Part shown: one piece after another, positions 51,207 to 60,665 of the stretch
Layout: each line of letters starts with the position of its first letter
How positions within the stretch are numbered: the first letter of the stretch is position 1
Source: Brachybacterium sp. EE-P12
GTDB taxonomy: Bacteria; Actinomycetota; Actinomycetes; Actinomycetales; Dermabacteraceae
Length of the DNA: 64,000 nucleotides
Assembly (NCBI RefSeq): GCF_003711805.1
Contig: NZ_QXCP01000008.1
Location: 1-64,000 of the forward strand
Direction: 5' to 3'
Made by a program: the position numbers and the translations under genes
The notes under the pieces: generated by a model
What the model saw: only the letters and a program-made list of their open reading frames with translations
Told to the model about the DNA's origin: nothing
Database searches by the model: none

Positions 51207-52892
51207 ATGCCCTCCCAGACCCCTGCCCGCGTCCCGTCCGCGCTGGACGCCCTCGCGAACCAGTACGTCGAGGACCTCACCGCGAAGGATCCCTTCCTCG
51301 CGACCTCGCTCGGGATCCCCGGGCACGACGCCGAGGTGACCGACCACTCCCCCGCCGCGCAGGCGGAGCGCACGGGCCTGGCCCGCGAGCTGCTCACCGC
51401 GATCTCCGAGGTCCCCGACGAGGATGAGGTCGACGCCGTCACCCGCGCCGCGCTCCAGGAGCGTCTCGGCCTCGAGCTCGAGCGCGACGCGCAGCACCTC
51501 GACATCGCCGCGGTCAACAACCTCGCCTCCGTCCTGCAGTCCCGGGACGTGCTGGACCAGATGCCCACCGAGACCGCCGAGGACTGGGAGGTGCTCGCCG
51601 AGCGGATGGCGGGCTTCCCCCGCGCGCTCGGCACCTGGGCCGAGTCTCTGCGCGAGGCCGCGGCGGCCGGCACCGTCGCCGCGCGCCGCCAGCTCGAGCT
51701 CGGCGCCGCCCAGGCCCGCGGCTACGCGGCCGACGGCGGCTTCTTCGACACCTTCGCGGACGAGGCCCTCGGCGACGCCGCGCAGCAGCGCCGGGTGCGT
51801 GAGGGCGCCGAGGCGGCGCGCAGCGCCTATCGCGAGATCGCCGAGGTGCTCGAGTCCCTGATCCCGCAGGCCCCCACCGCGGACGCGGTGGGCCGCGAGG
51901 CCTACCAGCTCGCCTCCCGCACCTTCCTGGGCGCCGAGATCGACCTCGAGGAGACCTACGCCTGGGGCATCGAGGAGCTGCGAGACATCATCGCCGAGCA
52001 GGAGCAGGTGGCCGCCCGACTGAACGAGCGCTATGGCACCGGCGGCGGCAGCTCGGTCGCCGCTGCGAAGGCCGCGCTCAGCGCCGACCCGGCCCGCCTC
52101 CTGCACGGCACCGACGCGCTGCAGGCCTGGATGCAGGACCTCTCCGACACCGCGATCTCGGACCTCGCGGGCACCCACTTCGACATCCCCGCGCCGCTGC
52201 ACCGGCTCGAGTGCCGCATCGCCCGCACCGGCTCGGGCGGCATCTACTACACGGGACCCAGCGAGGACCTCTCCCGGCCGGGCCGGATGTGGTGGGACGT
52301 GCCCGAGGGCACCGAGGAGTTCCGCACCTGGGAGCAGACGACGACCGTCTACCACGAGGGCGTGCCCGGCCATCACCTGCAGGTGGGCATCCAGACCCTG
52401 CAGGCCGAGTCCCTGAACCGCTGGCGCGCGATGCTGTGCTGGGTCTCCGGCCACGGCGAGGGCTGGGCGCTGTACGCGGAGCGGCTCATGGAGCAGCTGG
52501 GCTATCTGGAGGACGACGGCGACCGGCTCGGGATGCTCGACGCGCAGCGGCTCCGGGCCGGCCGCGTGGTGCTCGACATCGGCCTGCACCTGGGCCTGCC
52601 CATGCCCGGCGGCCTGCCGGGGGCCGACGGAGGCGCCTGGGACGAGCGCACCGCCTGGGAGTTCATGACCCAGAACTGGGGCGTGGAGGAGGCGGAGCGC
52701 CGCTTCGAGCTGCACCGCTATCTGGGCTGGCCCGGGCAGGCCCCCTCCTACAAGCTCGGCCAGCGCACCTGGGAGCAGCTGCGCGCGCGGGCGACCGCGG
52801 CCGACTCCTCCCCCGCCGCCGTGCGGGACTTCCACCGCCGCGCCCTGGAGCTGGGCAGCCTGCCGCTGTCCGTGCTGGAGGGGGCGCTGTGA
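51207..52892 (+). CDS. DUF885 family protein, probable zinc metallopeptidase
   Basis: A 561-residue soluble protein with no signal peptide. It has the DUF885 signature HEGVPGHH (at about residue 387), in which the first Glu and His residues match a zinc-dependent peptidase site, followed by a conserved GHGEGWALYAERLM segment that supplies a further Glu ligand. It then has RLGMLDAQRLRAGRVVLDIGLH, as usual in this family. Substrates are unknown; distant relatives act on peptides. It has its own leaderless promoter and overlaps the maf start by 4 bp. This gene separates accE from maf, which adjoin in M. tuberculosis. Confidence 0.88.
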   Translation: MPSQTPARVPSALDALANQYVEDLTAKDPFLATSLGIPGHDAEVTDHSPAAQAERTGLARELLTAISEVPDEDEVDAVTRAALQERLGLELERDAQHLDIAAVNNLASVLQSRDVLDQMPTETAEDWEVLAERMAGFPRALGTWAESLREAAAAGTVAARRQLELGAAQARGYAADGGFFDTFADEALGDAAQQRRVREGAEAARSAYREIAEVLESLIPQAPTADAVGREAYQLASRTFLGAEIDLEETYAWGIEELRDIIAEQEQVAARLNERYGTGGGSSVAAAKAALSADPARLLHGTDALQAWMQDLSDTAISDLAGTHFDIPAPLHRLECRIARTGSGGIYYTGPSEDLSRPGRMWWDVPEGTEEFRTWEQTTTVYHEGVPGHHLQVGIQTLQAESLNRWRAMLCWVSGHGEGWALYAERLMEQLGYLEDDGDRLGMLDAQRLRAGRVVLDIGLHLGLPMPGGLPGADGGAWDERTAWEFMTQNWGVEEAERRFELHRYLGWPGQAPSYKLGQRTWEQLRARATAADSSPAAVRDFHRRALELGSLPLSVLEGAL

Positions 52893-53605
52893 CCGCCGTG
52901 CACGACCCGTCGGCCGACCCGGCGGGAGCCGGGCTCGAGGAGCACGAGCCGCTGCTGCTGCTCGCCTCGGCCTCGGCCGGGCGCCGCGCGACCCTCGCGG
53001 CGGCCGGCATCGAGCACACGACGATGCCGGTCGACCTCGACGAGGACGGGATCCTCGCCGCGGCTCGCGAGGCGGCGGGGGACGCCCCGCTCGCCCCGGC
53101 GGAGGAGGTGCTGCTGCTGGCCCGCGAGAAGGCGACGGCGGCCACCGCCCGCAGCGAGGGCGGCTACGTGGTGCTGGGCTGCGACTCGATGCTCGAGCTG
53201 GACGGCGAGGTGATCGGCAAGCCCCATGAGCCGGCCCGCGCCGCGGCGCGCTGGCGGGCGATGCGCGGCCGCACCGGCGTGCTGCACTCCGGGCACTGGG
53301 TCGTGGACGACCGGGATCCGGAGGACGGCGGCACCGGCGCGACCTTCGGGGCGAGCGCGTCCTGCGCGCTGACCTTCGCGGAGCTCTCCGACGCGGAGAT
53401 CGACGCCTATGTCGCCACCGGCGAGCCGCTCGGCGTCGCCGGCGGCTTCACCATCGACGGCCGCGGCGGGCCGTTCGTCGACTCCGTCCAGGGGGACCCG
53501 CACGCCGTGGTGGGGCTGTCCCTGCCGCTGCTGCGCCGGATGCTCGGGGAGATCGGCCTCGCGATCCACGAGCTGTGGGTCCCGGCCGGGCCTGGCGCCC
53601 TCTGA
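52889..53605 (+). CDS. maf: Maf-like nucleotide pyrophosphatase
   Basis: A 238-residue Maf/HAM1-fold protein that hydrolyses non-canonical or canonical nucleoside triphosphates to monophosphates. It opens [19 protein letters not shown], has [19 protein letters not shown] and the [43 protein letters not shown] active-site region. A 20-residue N-terminal extension precedes the core. The GTG overlaps the DUF885 stop (GTGA). Confidence 0.93.
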   Translation: [238 protein letters not shown]

Positions 53606-53618
53606 CCTCTCGCGGTAC

Positions 53619-53624
53619 TAGACT
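53619..53624 (+). promoter_or_regulatory. Candidate -10 box (TAGACT) of accA
   Basis: TAGACT about 38 nt before the ATG at 53663. The short leader carries GGAAGGAAG as ribosome-binding site. Confidence 0.5.
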
Positions 53625-53662
53625 CGGCCCCTGCTGACCTCCCGGAAGGAAGACCTCCCCCC

Positions 53663-55441
53663 ATGGCCCCTCGCCCCGCCAAGCCCCGCCCGCTGTCCAC
53701 GGTGCTCATCGCCAACCGTGGGGAGATCGCGGTGCGCGTCGCCCGGGCCTGCAAGGACGCCGGGCTGCGTTCGATCGCGGTCTACGCCGACCCGGATCGT
53801 GACGCGCTGCACACCGTGATCGCCGACGAGGCCTACGCCCTCGGCGGGACCACCGCCGCGAGCTCCTATCTCGTCGTCGACAAGATCCTCGACATCGCGC
53901 ACCGCTCCGGCGCCGACGCGATCCACCCCGGCTACGGCTTCCTCTCCGAGCGCGCCGACTTCGCCCAGGCCGTGATCGACGCGGGCCTGACCTGGATCGG
54001 CCCGCCGCCCTCGGCGATCGAGCAGCTCGGCGACAAGGTCTCCGCCCGCCACATCGCGCAGAAGGCCGGGGCCCCGCTGGTCGCCGGCACCAAGGACCCG
54101 GTCAGGAACTCCGACGAGGTCGTGGACTTCGCCCGCGAGCACGGCCTGCCGATCGCGATCAAGGCCGCCTTCGGCGGCGGCGGACGCGGCCTGAAGGTCG
54201 CCCGCGAGGAGTCGGAGGTGCGCGAGCTGTTCGACTCCGCGGTGCGCGAGGCGGTGGCCGCCTTCGGCCGCGGCGAGTGCTTCGTCGAGCAGTTCCTGGA
54301 CTCCCCCCGGCACGTGGAGACCCAGTGCCTGGCCGACATGCACGGCAACGTGCAGGTCGTCTCCACCCGCGACTGCTCGCTGCAGCGGCGCCACCAGAAG
54401 CTCGTGGAGGAGGCTCCCGCCCCCTTCCTCACCGCGCAGCAGAACGCGCAGCTGGTCTCCTCCTCGAAGGCGATCCTGCGCGAGGCCGGCTACGTGGGCG
54501 CCGGCACCTGCGAGTTCCTCGTGGGCAAGGACGGCACCATCTCCTTCCTCGAGGTGAACACGCGCCTGCAGGTCGAGCACCCCGTGACAGAGGAGGTCGC
54601 CGGGGTGGACCTGGTGCGCGAGCAGCTGCGGATCGCCGCCGGCGAGCACATCGCCGACGAGGACCCGGCGGTGCGCGGCCACTCCTTCGAGTTCCGCATC
54701 AACGGCGAGGACCCGGGCCGCGGCTTCATGCCCTCCCCCGGCCGGATCCAGCGCTTCGAGGCGCCGTCCGGTCCGGGCGTCCGCGTCGAGAGCGGGGTGC
54801 GCTCCGGGGACGAGGTCTCCGGCGCCTTCGACTCGATGCTCGCCAAGCTCGTCGTCACCGGCGCGACGCGCCAGGAGGCGATCGAGCGCTCCCGTCGGGC
54901 GCTCGCGGAGTTCCGCATCGAGGGCATCCCGACGGTGCTCCCCTTCCACCGGACCGTGATGGAGGACCCGGCCTTCACCCCGAAGGACGCCGAGGAGCCC
55001 TTCTCGGTGCACACCACGTGGATCGAGACCGAGTTCACCGGCGAGCTGCCCGCCGCCCCGCTGCCCGCGCAGCCCGAGGAGCCCGAGGACCGCGAGGCCG
55101 TCGTGGTCGAGGTCGACGGCCGCCGCGTGGAGATCAGCCTGCCCGCCTCGCTGCGCGCCCCGCAGGCCGCGGTGCGTCAGCCCCGCAAGCGCCAGCACGG
55201 CTCCGGGGGCGGCGCCGCGGCCGGCGGCAACAGCGTCGCCGCGCCCATGCAGGGCACCATCGTGAAGGTCGTCGCCGAGGAGGGCCAGACGGTCGCCGAC
55301 GGCGACGTGCTCGTGGTGCTCGAGGCGATGAAGATGGAGCAGCCGATCACCGCGCCCCGCTCGGGCGTGGTCAAGGGCCTGGACGCCGAGATCGGGGCGA
55401 CCGTCTCCGCCGGCGCGGTGCTCTGCTCGATCGAGGACTGA
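53663..55441 (+). CDS. accA: Acyl-CoA carboxylase alpha subunit (biotin carboxylase + biotin carrier)
   Basis: A 592-residue two-domain protein. The biotin carboxylase part (about 10-455) begins [21 protein letters not shown], contains the glycine-rich ATP loop [13 protein letters not shown] and [15 protein letters not shown]. The biotin carrier part at the C-terminus has EAMKMEQP, where Lys is biotinylated by BirA. The linker holds a Gly/Ala-rich stretch before [11 protein letters not shown]. It pairs with the AccD and AccE proteins encoded upstream. It is transcribed on its own, with a Shine-Dalgarno site, and ends at a large palindrome. Confidence 0.96.
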   Translation: MAPRPAKPRPLSTVLIANRGEIAVRVARACKDAGLRSIAVYADPDRDALHTVIADEAYALGGTTAASSYLVVDKILDIAHRSGADAIHPGYGFLSERADFAQAVIDAGLTWIGPPPSAIEQLGDKVSARHIAQKAGAPLVAGTKDPVRNSDEVVDFAREHGLPIAIKAAFGGGGRGLKVAREESEVRELFDSAVREAVAAFGRGECFVEQFLDSPRHVETQCLADMHGNVQVVSTRDCSLQRRHQKLVEEAPAPFLTAQQNAQLVSSSKAILREAGYVGAGTCEFLVGKDGTISFLEVNTRLQVEHPVTEEVAGVDLVREQLRIAAGEHIADEDPAVRGHSFEFRINGEDPGRGFMPSPGRIQRFEAPSGPGVRVESGVRSGDEVSGAFDSMLAKLVVTGATRQEAIERSRRALAEFRIEGIPTVLPFHRTVMEDPAFTPKDAEEPFSVHTTWIETEFTGELPAAPLPAQPEEPEDREAVVVEVDGRRVEISLPASLRAPQAAVRQPRKRQHGSGGGAAAGGNSVAAPMQGTIVKVVAEEGQTVADGDVLVVLEAMKMEQPITAPRSGVVKGLDAEIGATVSAGAVLCSIED

Positions 55442-55480
55442 TCCCACGGGAGGCCGACCCGGCTGTTCCGCGCCGGCATG

Positions 55481-55552
55481 GTCAGGTGCTGGCGCCTGGC
55501 GTCCCTCTACGACGATATAGGCGTACCGGGACGCCCTGCGCCAGTACCTGAC
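55481..55552. repeat. 72-nt imperfect palindrome between convergent genes
   Basis: Arms of 25 nt (55481-55505 and 55528-55552; GTCAGGTGCTGG... against ...CCAGTACCTGAC) match at 22 of 25 positions around a 22-nt loop with the AT-rich core ACGATATAGG. It lies 39 bp after accA and 99 bp before the end of the convergent lpdA-like gene, and could terminate both. It shares GGTCAGGTGCT with the 944-954 tract. The remaining bases of the 55442-55651 gap show no gene. Confidence 0.75.
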
Positions 55553-55651
55553 CACGCCCGCGTCCGACCCCTTGCCGGGCCGGCCACGCCCCGCACCCGC
55601 AGCCACGCCCGGCCGGCCGCGCTGTCGCCGCCGGCCCGGCCCGCGGGGCGC

Positions 55652-57118
55652 TCAGCTCTCGCGGGCGAGCACCTGCTGCCGGGCGACCTCGGCGAGGGAG
55701 CCGGTGAGCGAGGGATAGATCGTGAAGGTCCCCGCGACCTGCTCGGCGGTGAGCCGGTGGGCGACGGCGAGGGTGTACGGCAGGATCAGCTCGCTCGCCC
55801 GCGGGGCGACCACGACGGCGCCGAGCACCGTGTGGGAGTCGGGACGCACGATCAGCTTCACGAAGCCCTCGTCCAGGCCCTGCATCTTCGCCCGCGGATT
55901 CGTCTCCAGGCCCAGCACGAGCACCTCGGCGCGCACCTGGCCGGAGGCGACCTCGGCCTCGCTCACGCCCACCACCGCGATCTCGGGGCTGGTGAAGATC
56001 GCGGAGGAGACCTGCGCAGCGATGAGCGGCGAGACCGCATCTCCCAGCGCGTGGTGCATCGCGATCCTGCCCTGCATCGCCGCGACCGAGGCGAGCGGGT
56101 ACACCCCGGTGCAGTCCCCGGCCGCGTAGATGCCCCGCACCGAGGTGCGCGAGACGCGGTCGGTCTCGATGTGCCCGCTCTCCCGGACCCGCACCCCGGC
56201 ACTCTCCAGTCCCAGGCCCGTCGTCCTCGGGATCCCACCGAGGGCCATGAGGGCGTGGCTGCCGGTGATCTCCTCGCCGGAGGTGAGGGTGACGACCACC
56301 CCGTCGGCCGTGCGGCGGGCGGAGGCGGCGCGGGAACGGGAGCGGACCGTGACGCCGCGCCGCGCGAAGGCGTCCTCGAGCACGTCGGCGGCGTCGGCGT
56401 CGGTGCCGGGCAGCACCTTCTCGCGCGAGGAGACGAGGGTGACCTCGCTGCCGAGGGCGCGGTAGGCGCTCGCGAACTCGGCGCCGGTCACGCCCGAGCC
56501 GACCACGATCAGGTGCTCGGGCAGCTCCTCGAGGTCGTACAGCTGGGTCCAGTTCATGATCCGCTCGCCGTCGCAGGGCGCGTCGGCGAGCTCCCGGGGG
56601 CGGGCGCCGACGGCGAGCAGGATGACGTCGGCCTCGCACCGCCGCGTCACCTCCCCGTCGGGGCCGAGCACCTCGACCCGGTCCGCGCCGTCGAGGCGGC
56701 CCCGGCCGTCCACGAGCTCGACCCCGGCCTCGGCGAGGCTCGCGCGGATGTCCTCGGACTGCGCCTCGGCGAGCCGCCGCACGCGTGCGTTGACGGCGGC
56801 GAGGTCGACGTCGAGGGTCTCGGCGGTGGGGGCGGCGCCGTCGTCGGCGTCCCGGATCCCGAGCTCCCGGGAGCCGGCGACGAGGTCGAGCACCTCGGCG
56901 GTGGCGATGAGGGTCTTGCTGGGCACCACGTCGGTCAGGACGGCCGCGCCGCCCAGCCCGCGCTCCTCGACCAGGACGGTGCGGGCGCCGTGGCGGGCGG
57001 CGGTGAGGGCGGCCTCGTAACCGCCGGGTCCTCCGCCGATGATCACCACCTGCACGTCGTCGCCGCTGCGGGGGACGCGGCGCGGGTCGGGCGGCAGGGC
57101 GGTGCTGGGATCTCTCAC
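55652..57118 (-). CDS. lpdA: NAD(P)H-quinone dehydrogenase (LpdA-like flavoprotein)
   Basis: A 488-residue two-dinucleotide-binding flavoprotein. The N-terminal FAD site is VVIIGGGPGGYEAALTAARHGA. The redox-cysteine motif of true lipoamide dehydrogenases is absent: the position reads GLGGAAVLTDVVPSKTLI, the form found in M. tuberculosis Rv3303c. VVGSGVTGAEFASAYRALG is the NAD site and GIYAAGDCTG the second FAD site. It should pass electrons from NAD(P)H to quinones. The GTG at 57118 has CACAAT 6 nt upstream and no Shine-Dalgarno sequence. Confidence 0.92.
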   Translation of the reverse strand: MRDPSTALPPDPRRVPRSGDDVQVVIIGGGPGGYEAALTAARHGARTVLVEERGLGGAAVLTDVVPSKTLIATAEVLDLVAGSRELGIRDADDGAAPTAETLDVDLAAVNARVRRLAEAQSEDIRASLAEAGVELVDGRGRLDGADRVEVLGPDGEVTRRCEADVILLAVGARPRELADAPCDGERIMNWTQLYDLEELPEHLIVVGSGVTGAEFASAYRALGSEVTLVSSREKVLPGTDADAADVLEDAFARRGVTVRSRSRAASARRTADGVVVTLTSGEEITGSHALMALGGIPRTTGLGLESAGVRVRESGHIETDRVSRTSVRGIYAAGDCTGVYPLASVAAMQGRIAMHHALGDAVSPLIAAQVSSAIFTSPEIAVVGVSEAEVASGQVRAEVLVLGLETNPRAKMQGLDEGFVKLIVRPDSHTVLGAVVVAPRASELILPYTLAVAHRLTAEQVAGTFTIYPSLTGSLAEVARQQVLARES

Positions 57119-57124
57119 GCCGCC

Positions 57125-57130
57125 ATTGTG
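57125..57130 (-). promoter_or_regulatory. Leaderless -10 box (CACAAT) of lpdA-like gene
   Basis: CACAAT on the minus strand, 6 nt before the GTG at 57118; the first base departs from TAnnnT. An ATG between the two is followed at once by an in-frame TGA. Confidence 0.4.
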
Positions 57131-57202
57131 GCAAGTCCTGTGACGTCAGGGGCGGTTTCCACGAGGCCGCACGTCGGGCCTGCGCGGGGCGGTTCGCTGC
57201 GC

Positions 57203-57208
57203 TACCTT
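57203..57208 (+). promoter_or_regulatory. Leaderless -10 box (TACCTT) of PNP gene
   Basis: TACCTT, 6 nt before the ATG at 57215, with no Shine-Dalgarno sequence. It would drive the purine nucleoside phosphorylase and the overlapping mutase gene. Confidence 0.55.
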
Positions 57209-57214
57209 CGGTCC

Positions 57215-58105
57215 ATGACTGCATCGACCGCATCGACGACCGCTCCGTACCAGCTCGTCCGTGACGCCGCCGCCGCGATCGCCGAGGCGAGCGGAGTCGA
57301 GTCCCATGACCTCGCCCTCGTGCTCGGCTCCGGCTGGGCGGGCGCCGCGGATCTGCTCGGCGAGACCGTGTGGCAGGCCGAGGCGACCTCGATCCCGGGG
57401 TTCCGCCCGCCCGCGGTCGCCGGGCACGTGGGGATGCTGCGCTCGGTGCGCGTCGAGGGCACCGGGGCGCGGGCGCTCGTGCTCGGTGCCCGCACCCACT
57501 TCTACGAGGGCGCGGGCGTGGACGCGGTGGTGCACGGGGTGCGCACCGCCGCGGCGACCGGGGCGCGCACGTTGGTGCTGACCAACGGCTGCGGCGGCAT
57601 CGACCCGTCCTGGCGGCCCGGCACGCCGGTGCTGATCCGCGACCAGATCAACTTCACCGGCGCGACCCCGCTGGTGGGGGCGAACTTCGTCGACCTCACG
57701 GATCTGTACACCCCGGCGCTGCGGAAGATCGCGAAGCAGGTCGACCCGTCCCTGGACGAGGGCGTGTACATGCAGTTCTCCGGCCCCACCTACGAGACTC
57801 CGGCGGAGGTGCAGATGGCGAAGGTGATCGGTGCGCACCTGGTGGGGATGTCCACCGCGCTCGAGGCGATCGCGGCACGCGAGGCCGGCCTGGACGTGCT
57901 GGGCATCTCGCTGGTCACGAACCTCGCCGCCGGCGTCTCCGGGGAGGCGCTCAGCCACGAGGAGGTGCTCGAGGCGGGCCGCGAGGCGGGGCCGCGCATC
58001 TCGCGCCTGCTCGCCGAGACGGTGCGCCGCATCACCGCGGCCGGGGACGGCGGCGCGGCGGATGCTGCGGCGAGCGCCGAGGCCACCGAGGGCGGCGAGG
58101 CATGA
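57215..58105 (+). CDS. deoD: Purine nucleoside phosphorylase
   Basis: A 296-residue trimeric-type PNP that splits inosine and guanosine (and deoxy forms) with phosphate into base and (deoxy)ribose-1-P. Motifs are LVLGSGWAGAADLL (phosphate site), GARTHFYEGAG, LTNGCGGID, YMQFSGPTYETPAEVQM and GMSTALEAIAAREAGLDVLGISLVTNLAAG with the base-binding Asn. The C-terminus is a 20-residue Ala-rich tail. It overlaps the mutase gene by 4 bp, and that enzyme can convert its product. Confidence 0.94.
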   Translation: MTASTASTTAPYQLVRDAAAAIAEASGVESHDLALVLGSGWAGAADLLGETVWQAEATSIPGFRPPAVAGHVGMLRSVRVEGTGARALVLGARTHFYEGAGVDAVVHGVRTAAATGARTLVLTNGCGGIDPSWRPGTPVLIRDQINFTGATPLVGANFVDLTDLYTPALRKIAKQVDPSLDEGVYMQFSGPTYETPAEVQMAKVIGAHLVGMSTALEAIAAREAGLDVLGISLVTNLAAGVSGEALSHEEVLEAGREAGPRISRLLAETVRRITAAGDGGAADAAASAEATEGGEA

Positions 58106-59847
58106 CCCCCGCGCCCGCCGACCCCGCTCCCGCGCCGCTGGAGGACGTGCTGCGCGCGCGGGCCGCGGCCTGGATCGCCGACGACCCCGACCCGGCCGCC
58201 CGCGCGGCCCTGACGAGCCTGCTCGAGCAGGCCGAGGCGGGCGCCGAGTCCGCGCTCGAGGAGCTGCGCGATGCCTTCGCCGGGGATCTCGAGTTCGGCA
58301 CCGCCGGGCTGCGCGGCCGGATGGCGCCGGGACCGGCCCGGATGAACCTGGCCGTCGTCTCCCGAGCCGCCCGGGGCCTCGCCGACCACCTCACCGGCGA
58401 TCTCGGCCTCGAGGAGCCGCTGGTGGTGATCGGCTTCGACGCCCGCCACCGCTCGGAGGACTTCGCCCGCACCTCCGCCGAGATCATGACCGCGGCCGGC
58501 TGCCGGGTGCGTCTGCTGAAGCGCCCCGGCCCCACGCCGCTGATCGCCTTCGCCGTCCGCCACCTCGAGGCGGACGCCGGGATCGTCGTCACTGCCTCCC
58601 ACAACCCGCCGGCCGACAACGGCTACAAGGTCTACCTCGGCGGCCGCGCCGCGGACCCCGCGGGGCAGGGCGTGCAGATCGTGCCGCCCTCGGACGCGCA
58701 GATCGCCGCGCGCATCGCGGCCGTCGGCCCCGTGCGGGGGATCCCGCGGGCGAGCGAGGGCTGGGAGCTGCTGGGCGAGGAGCTGCGCGAGGACTATCTC
58801 GACGCGATCTGTGCCCTGCCGGATCTCTCCGGGCCGCGGGAGGTGCGGATCGTGCACACCGCGATGCACGGCGTGGGCACCGAGACCGCGCTCGCGGCCC
58901 TGCACCGCACCGGCTTCGCGGAGGTCCACCCGGTCGCGAAGCAGGCCGATCCCGACCCGGACTTCCCCACCGTCGCGTTCCCGAACCCGGAGGAGCCGGG
59001 CGCGATCGACCTCGCCCTCGAGCTCGCCCGCACCGTCGAGGCCGACGTGGTGATCGCCAACGACCCCGACGCCGACCGCTGCGCCGCCGCGGTCGCCGAC
59101 CCGCATCTGGGCGAGTGGCGGATGCTCACCGGCGATGAGCTCGGCGTGCTGATCGGCGACCACCTGCTCCGCCGCCACGGGTACTCCGGGACGTTCGCGA
59201 ACTCGGTGGTCTCCAGCCGCTGGCTGGGCCGGATCGCGAGCGCGGCCGGGCTCGAGGCGGCGACCACGCTGACGGGCTTCAAGTGGATCGCCCGCGCGCC
59301 GGGGATCGCCTTCGGCTACGAGGAGGCGATCGGCTACTGCGTGCTGCCCGAGGTGGTGCGCGACAAGGACGGCCTCTCCGCGGCGCTCATGGTCGCCGAG
59401 ATGGCGGCGCTGGCCCGCGCGGAGGGGACCACCCTCGTCGGCCGGCTCGACGAGCTCGCGCGCGAGCACGGCCTGTTCTCGACCGCGCAGCTCTCGCTGC
59501 GGGTCACCGAGCTCTCGGAGCGGGACGTGATGATGGCGCGCCTGCGCTCGGCCCCGCCCGCGGTCCTCGCAGGCAGCGAGGTCACCACGGTGCAGGATCT
59601 CGCCGAGGGCTCGGTGGGGACCACCGGGCTCCCGCCGACGGACGGGGTGCTGCTGGCCACGGCCGACGACGCGCGCGTGATCGTGCGTCCCTCCGGCACG
59701 GAGCCCAAGCTCAAGTGCTATCTCGAGGTGCGCGAGGAGGTCCCCGCAGGGGCCGACGAGGCTGCGCTCGGCGCGGTGCGCCGCACGGCCGGCGAGCGCC
59801 TGGAGCGGATCACCGAGGACATGCGCAGCGCGCTCACGGGCGCCTGA
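58102..59847 (+). CDS. pmmB: Phosphopentomutase/phosphohexomutase (PmmB-like)
   Basis: A 581-residue alpha-D-phosphohexomutase. It has EFGTAGLRGRM near the start, the phosphoserine loop TASHNPP (about 172), the Mg site NDPDADR, the sugar site GYEEAIGYCV and the phosphate site RPSGTEPKLK. Length and gene context match Rv3308. Because it is translated with PNP (ATGA overlap) and lies near deoC, it probably moves phosphate from C1 to C5 of (deoxy)ribose. Activity on hexoses is equally possible. Confidence 0.92.
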   Translation: MTPAPADPAPAPLEDVLRARAAAWIADDPDPAARAALTSLLEQAEAGAESALEELRDAFAGDLEFGTAGLRGRMAPGPARMNLAVVSRAARGLADHLTGDLGLEEPLVVIGFDARHRSEDFARTSAEIMTAAGCRVRLLKRPGPTPLIAFAVRHLEADAGIVVTASHNPPADNGYKVYLGGRAADPAGQGVQIVPPSDAQIAARIAAVGPVRGIPRASEGWELLGEELREDYLDAICALPDLSGPREVRIVHTAMHGVGTETALAALHRTGFAEVHPVAKQADPDPDFPTVAFPNPEEPGAIDLALELARTVEADVVIANDPDADRCAAAVADPHLGEWRMLTGDELGVLIGDHLLRRHGYSGTFANSVVSSRWLGRIASAAGLEAATTLTGFKWIARAPGIAFGYEEAIGYCVLPEVVRDKDGLSAALMVAEMAALARAEGTTLVGRLDELAREHGLFSTAQLSLRVTELSERDVMMARLRSAPPAVLAGSEVTTVQDLAEGSVGTTGLPPTDGVLLATADDARVIVRPSGTEPKLKCYLEVREEVPAGADEAALGAVRRTAGERLERITEDMRSALTGA

Positions 59848-59858
59848 CCCGCCCGCGG

Positions 59859-59875
59859 GGCGAGCGGTCCTCGCC
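59859..59875. terminator. Small hairpin between convergent pmmB and deoC
   Basis: GGCGAG pairs with CTCGCC around a 5-nt loop, 12 bp after the pmmB stop. It is short, so termination is uncertain. Confidence 0.3.
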
Positions 59876-59892
59876 GCCCGGGAGGAGCCCGC

Positions 59893-60558
59893 TCAGTACC
59901 CGCTGCCGGCGCCGCCCTCGAGGATGGCCTTCGAGGAGGACAGACCGAGCCGGCTGGCCCCGGCGGCGACCATCGCCTCGGCCGCCTCGCGGGTGCGGAT
60001 CCCGCCGGAGGCCTTCACGCCGAGGCGGTCGCCGACGGTCTCGCGCATCAGGCGCACCGCGTGCTCGCTCGCGCCGCCCGCAGGGTGGAAGCCGGTGGAG
60101 GTCTTCACGTAGTCGGCTCCGGCGCGCTCGGCGGCCTCGCACACGGCGACGATCTGCTCATCGCTCAGCGCGGCGGACTCGATGATGACCTTGAGCAGCA
60201 CCGGGGCCTTCGCGACGTCGCGGACCGCACGGATCTCGTGCTCGACCGCGTCGTACTGACCGGCGCGGGCCAGGCCCACGTTGATCACCATGTCGATCTC
60301 GTCCGCGCCCTTGGCCACGGATTCACGCGCCTCGAAGGCCTTCACCTCGGCGCTGTGCTGCCCGGAGGGGAAGCCGCAGACGGTCGCGACCTTCACGCTG
60401 GTCTCCACGGGGAGCATCGAGGGCGAGACGCAGATCGAGCAGGTGCCGAGCGCCTCGGCCTCGCGGGCGAGGGCGTCGACGTCGGCGCGGGTGGCCTCGG
60501 GCTTGAGCAGGGTGTGGTCGATGAGCTGGGCGAGCTGGGCGTTCTCGAGTGCGGTCAT
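59893..60558 (-). CDS. deoC: Deoxyribose-phosphate aldolase
   Basis: A 221-residue class I aldolase that splits deoxyribose-5-P into glyceraldehyde-3-P and acetaldehyde. It has [11 protein letters not shown], the Schiff-base Lys in [11 protein letters not shown] and the proton-relay Lys in [14 protein letters not shown]. Length is normal. It is divergent from the kinase-NUDIX gene. The ATG at 60558 has CAGGAT 7 nt upstream and no Shine-Dalgarno sequence. Confidence 0.96.
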   Translation of the reverse strand: MTALENAQLAQLIDHTLLKPEATRADVDALAREAEALGTCSICVSPSMLPVETSVKVATVCGFPSGQHSAEVKAFEARESVAKGADEIDMVINVGLARAGQYDAVEHEIRAVRDVAKAPVLLKVIIESAALSDEQIVAVCEAAERAGADYVKTSTGFHPAGGASEHAVRLMRETVGDRLGVKASGGIRTREAAEAMVAAGASRLGLSSSKAILEGGAGSGY

Positions 60559-60565
60559 GAACCGA

Positions 60566-60571
60566 ATCCTG
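60566..60571 (-). promoter_or_regulatory. Possible leaderless -10 box (CAGGAT) of deoC
   Basis: CAGGAT on the minus strand, 7 nt before the ATG at 60558; the first base departs from TAnnnT. Confidence 0.35.
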
Positions 60572-60651
60572 CCATGTCCACGGCCGGACGGACACTGCCG
60601 GCGACGGACTGCGGACGTCCTCGGGACGACGGCCGGCCCGCGCCGTGCCCG

Positions 60652-60657
60652 TAGAAT
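60652..60657 (+). promoter_or_regulatory. Leaderless -10 box (TAGAAT) of kinase-NUDIX gene
   Basis: TAGAAT, 8 nt before the ATG at 60666, with no Shine-Dalgarno sequence. The in-frame GTG at 60645 lies upstream of the box and is not favoured. Confidence 0.5.
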
Positions 60658-60665
60658 CGTCGTCC

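Noticed and set aside
55652..57118. Assignment as a classical dihydrolipoamide dehydrogenase
   Set aside because: The paired redox cysteines are missing, so an LpdA-type quinone reductase is the better call.
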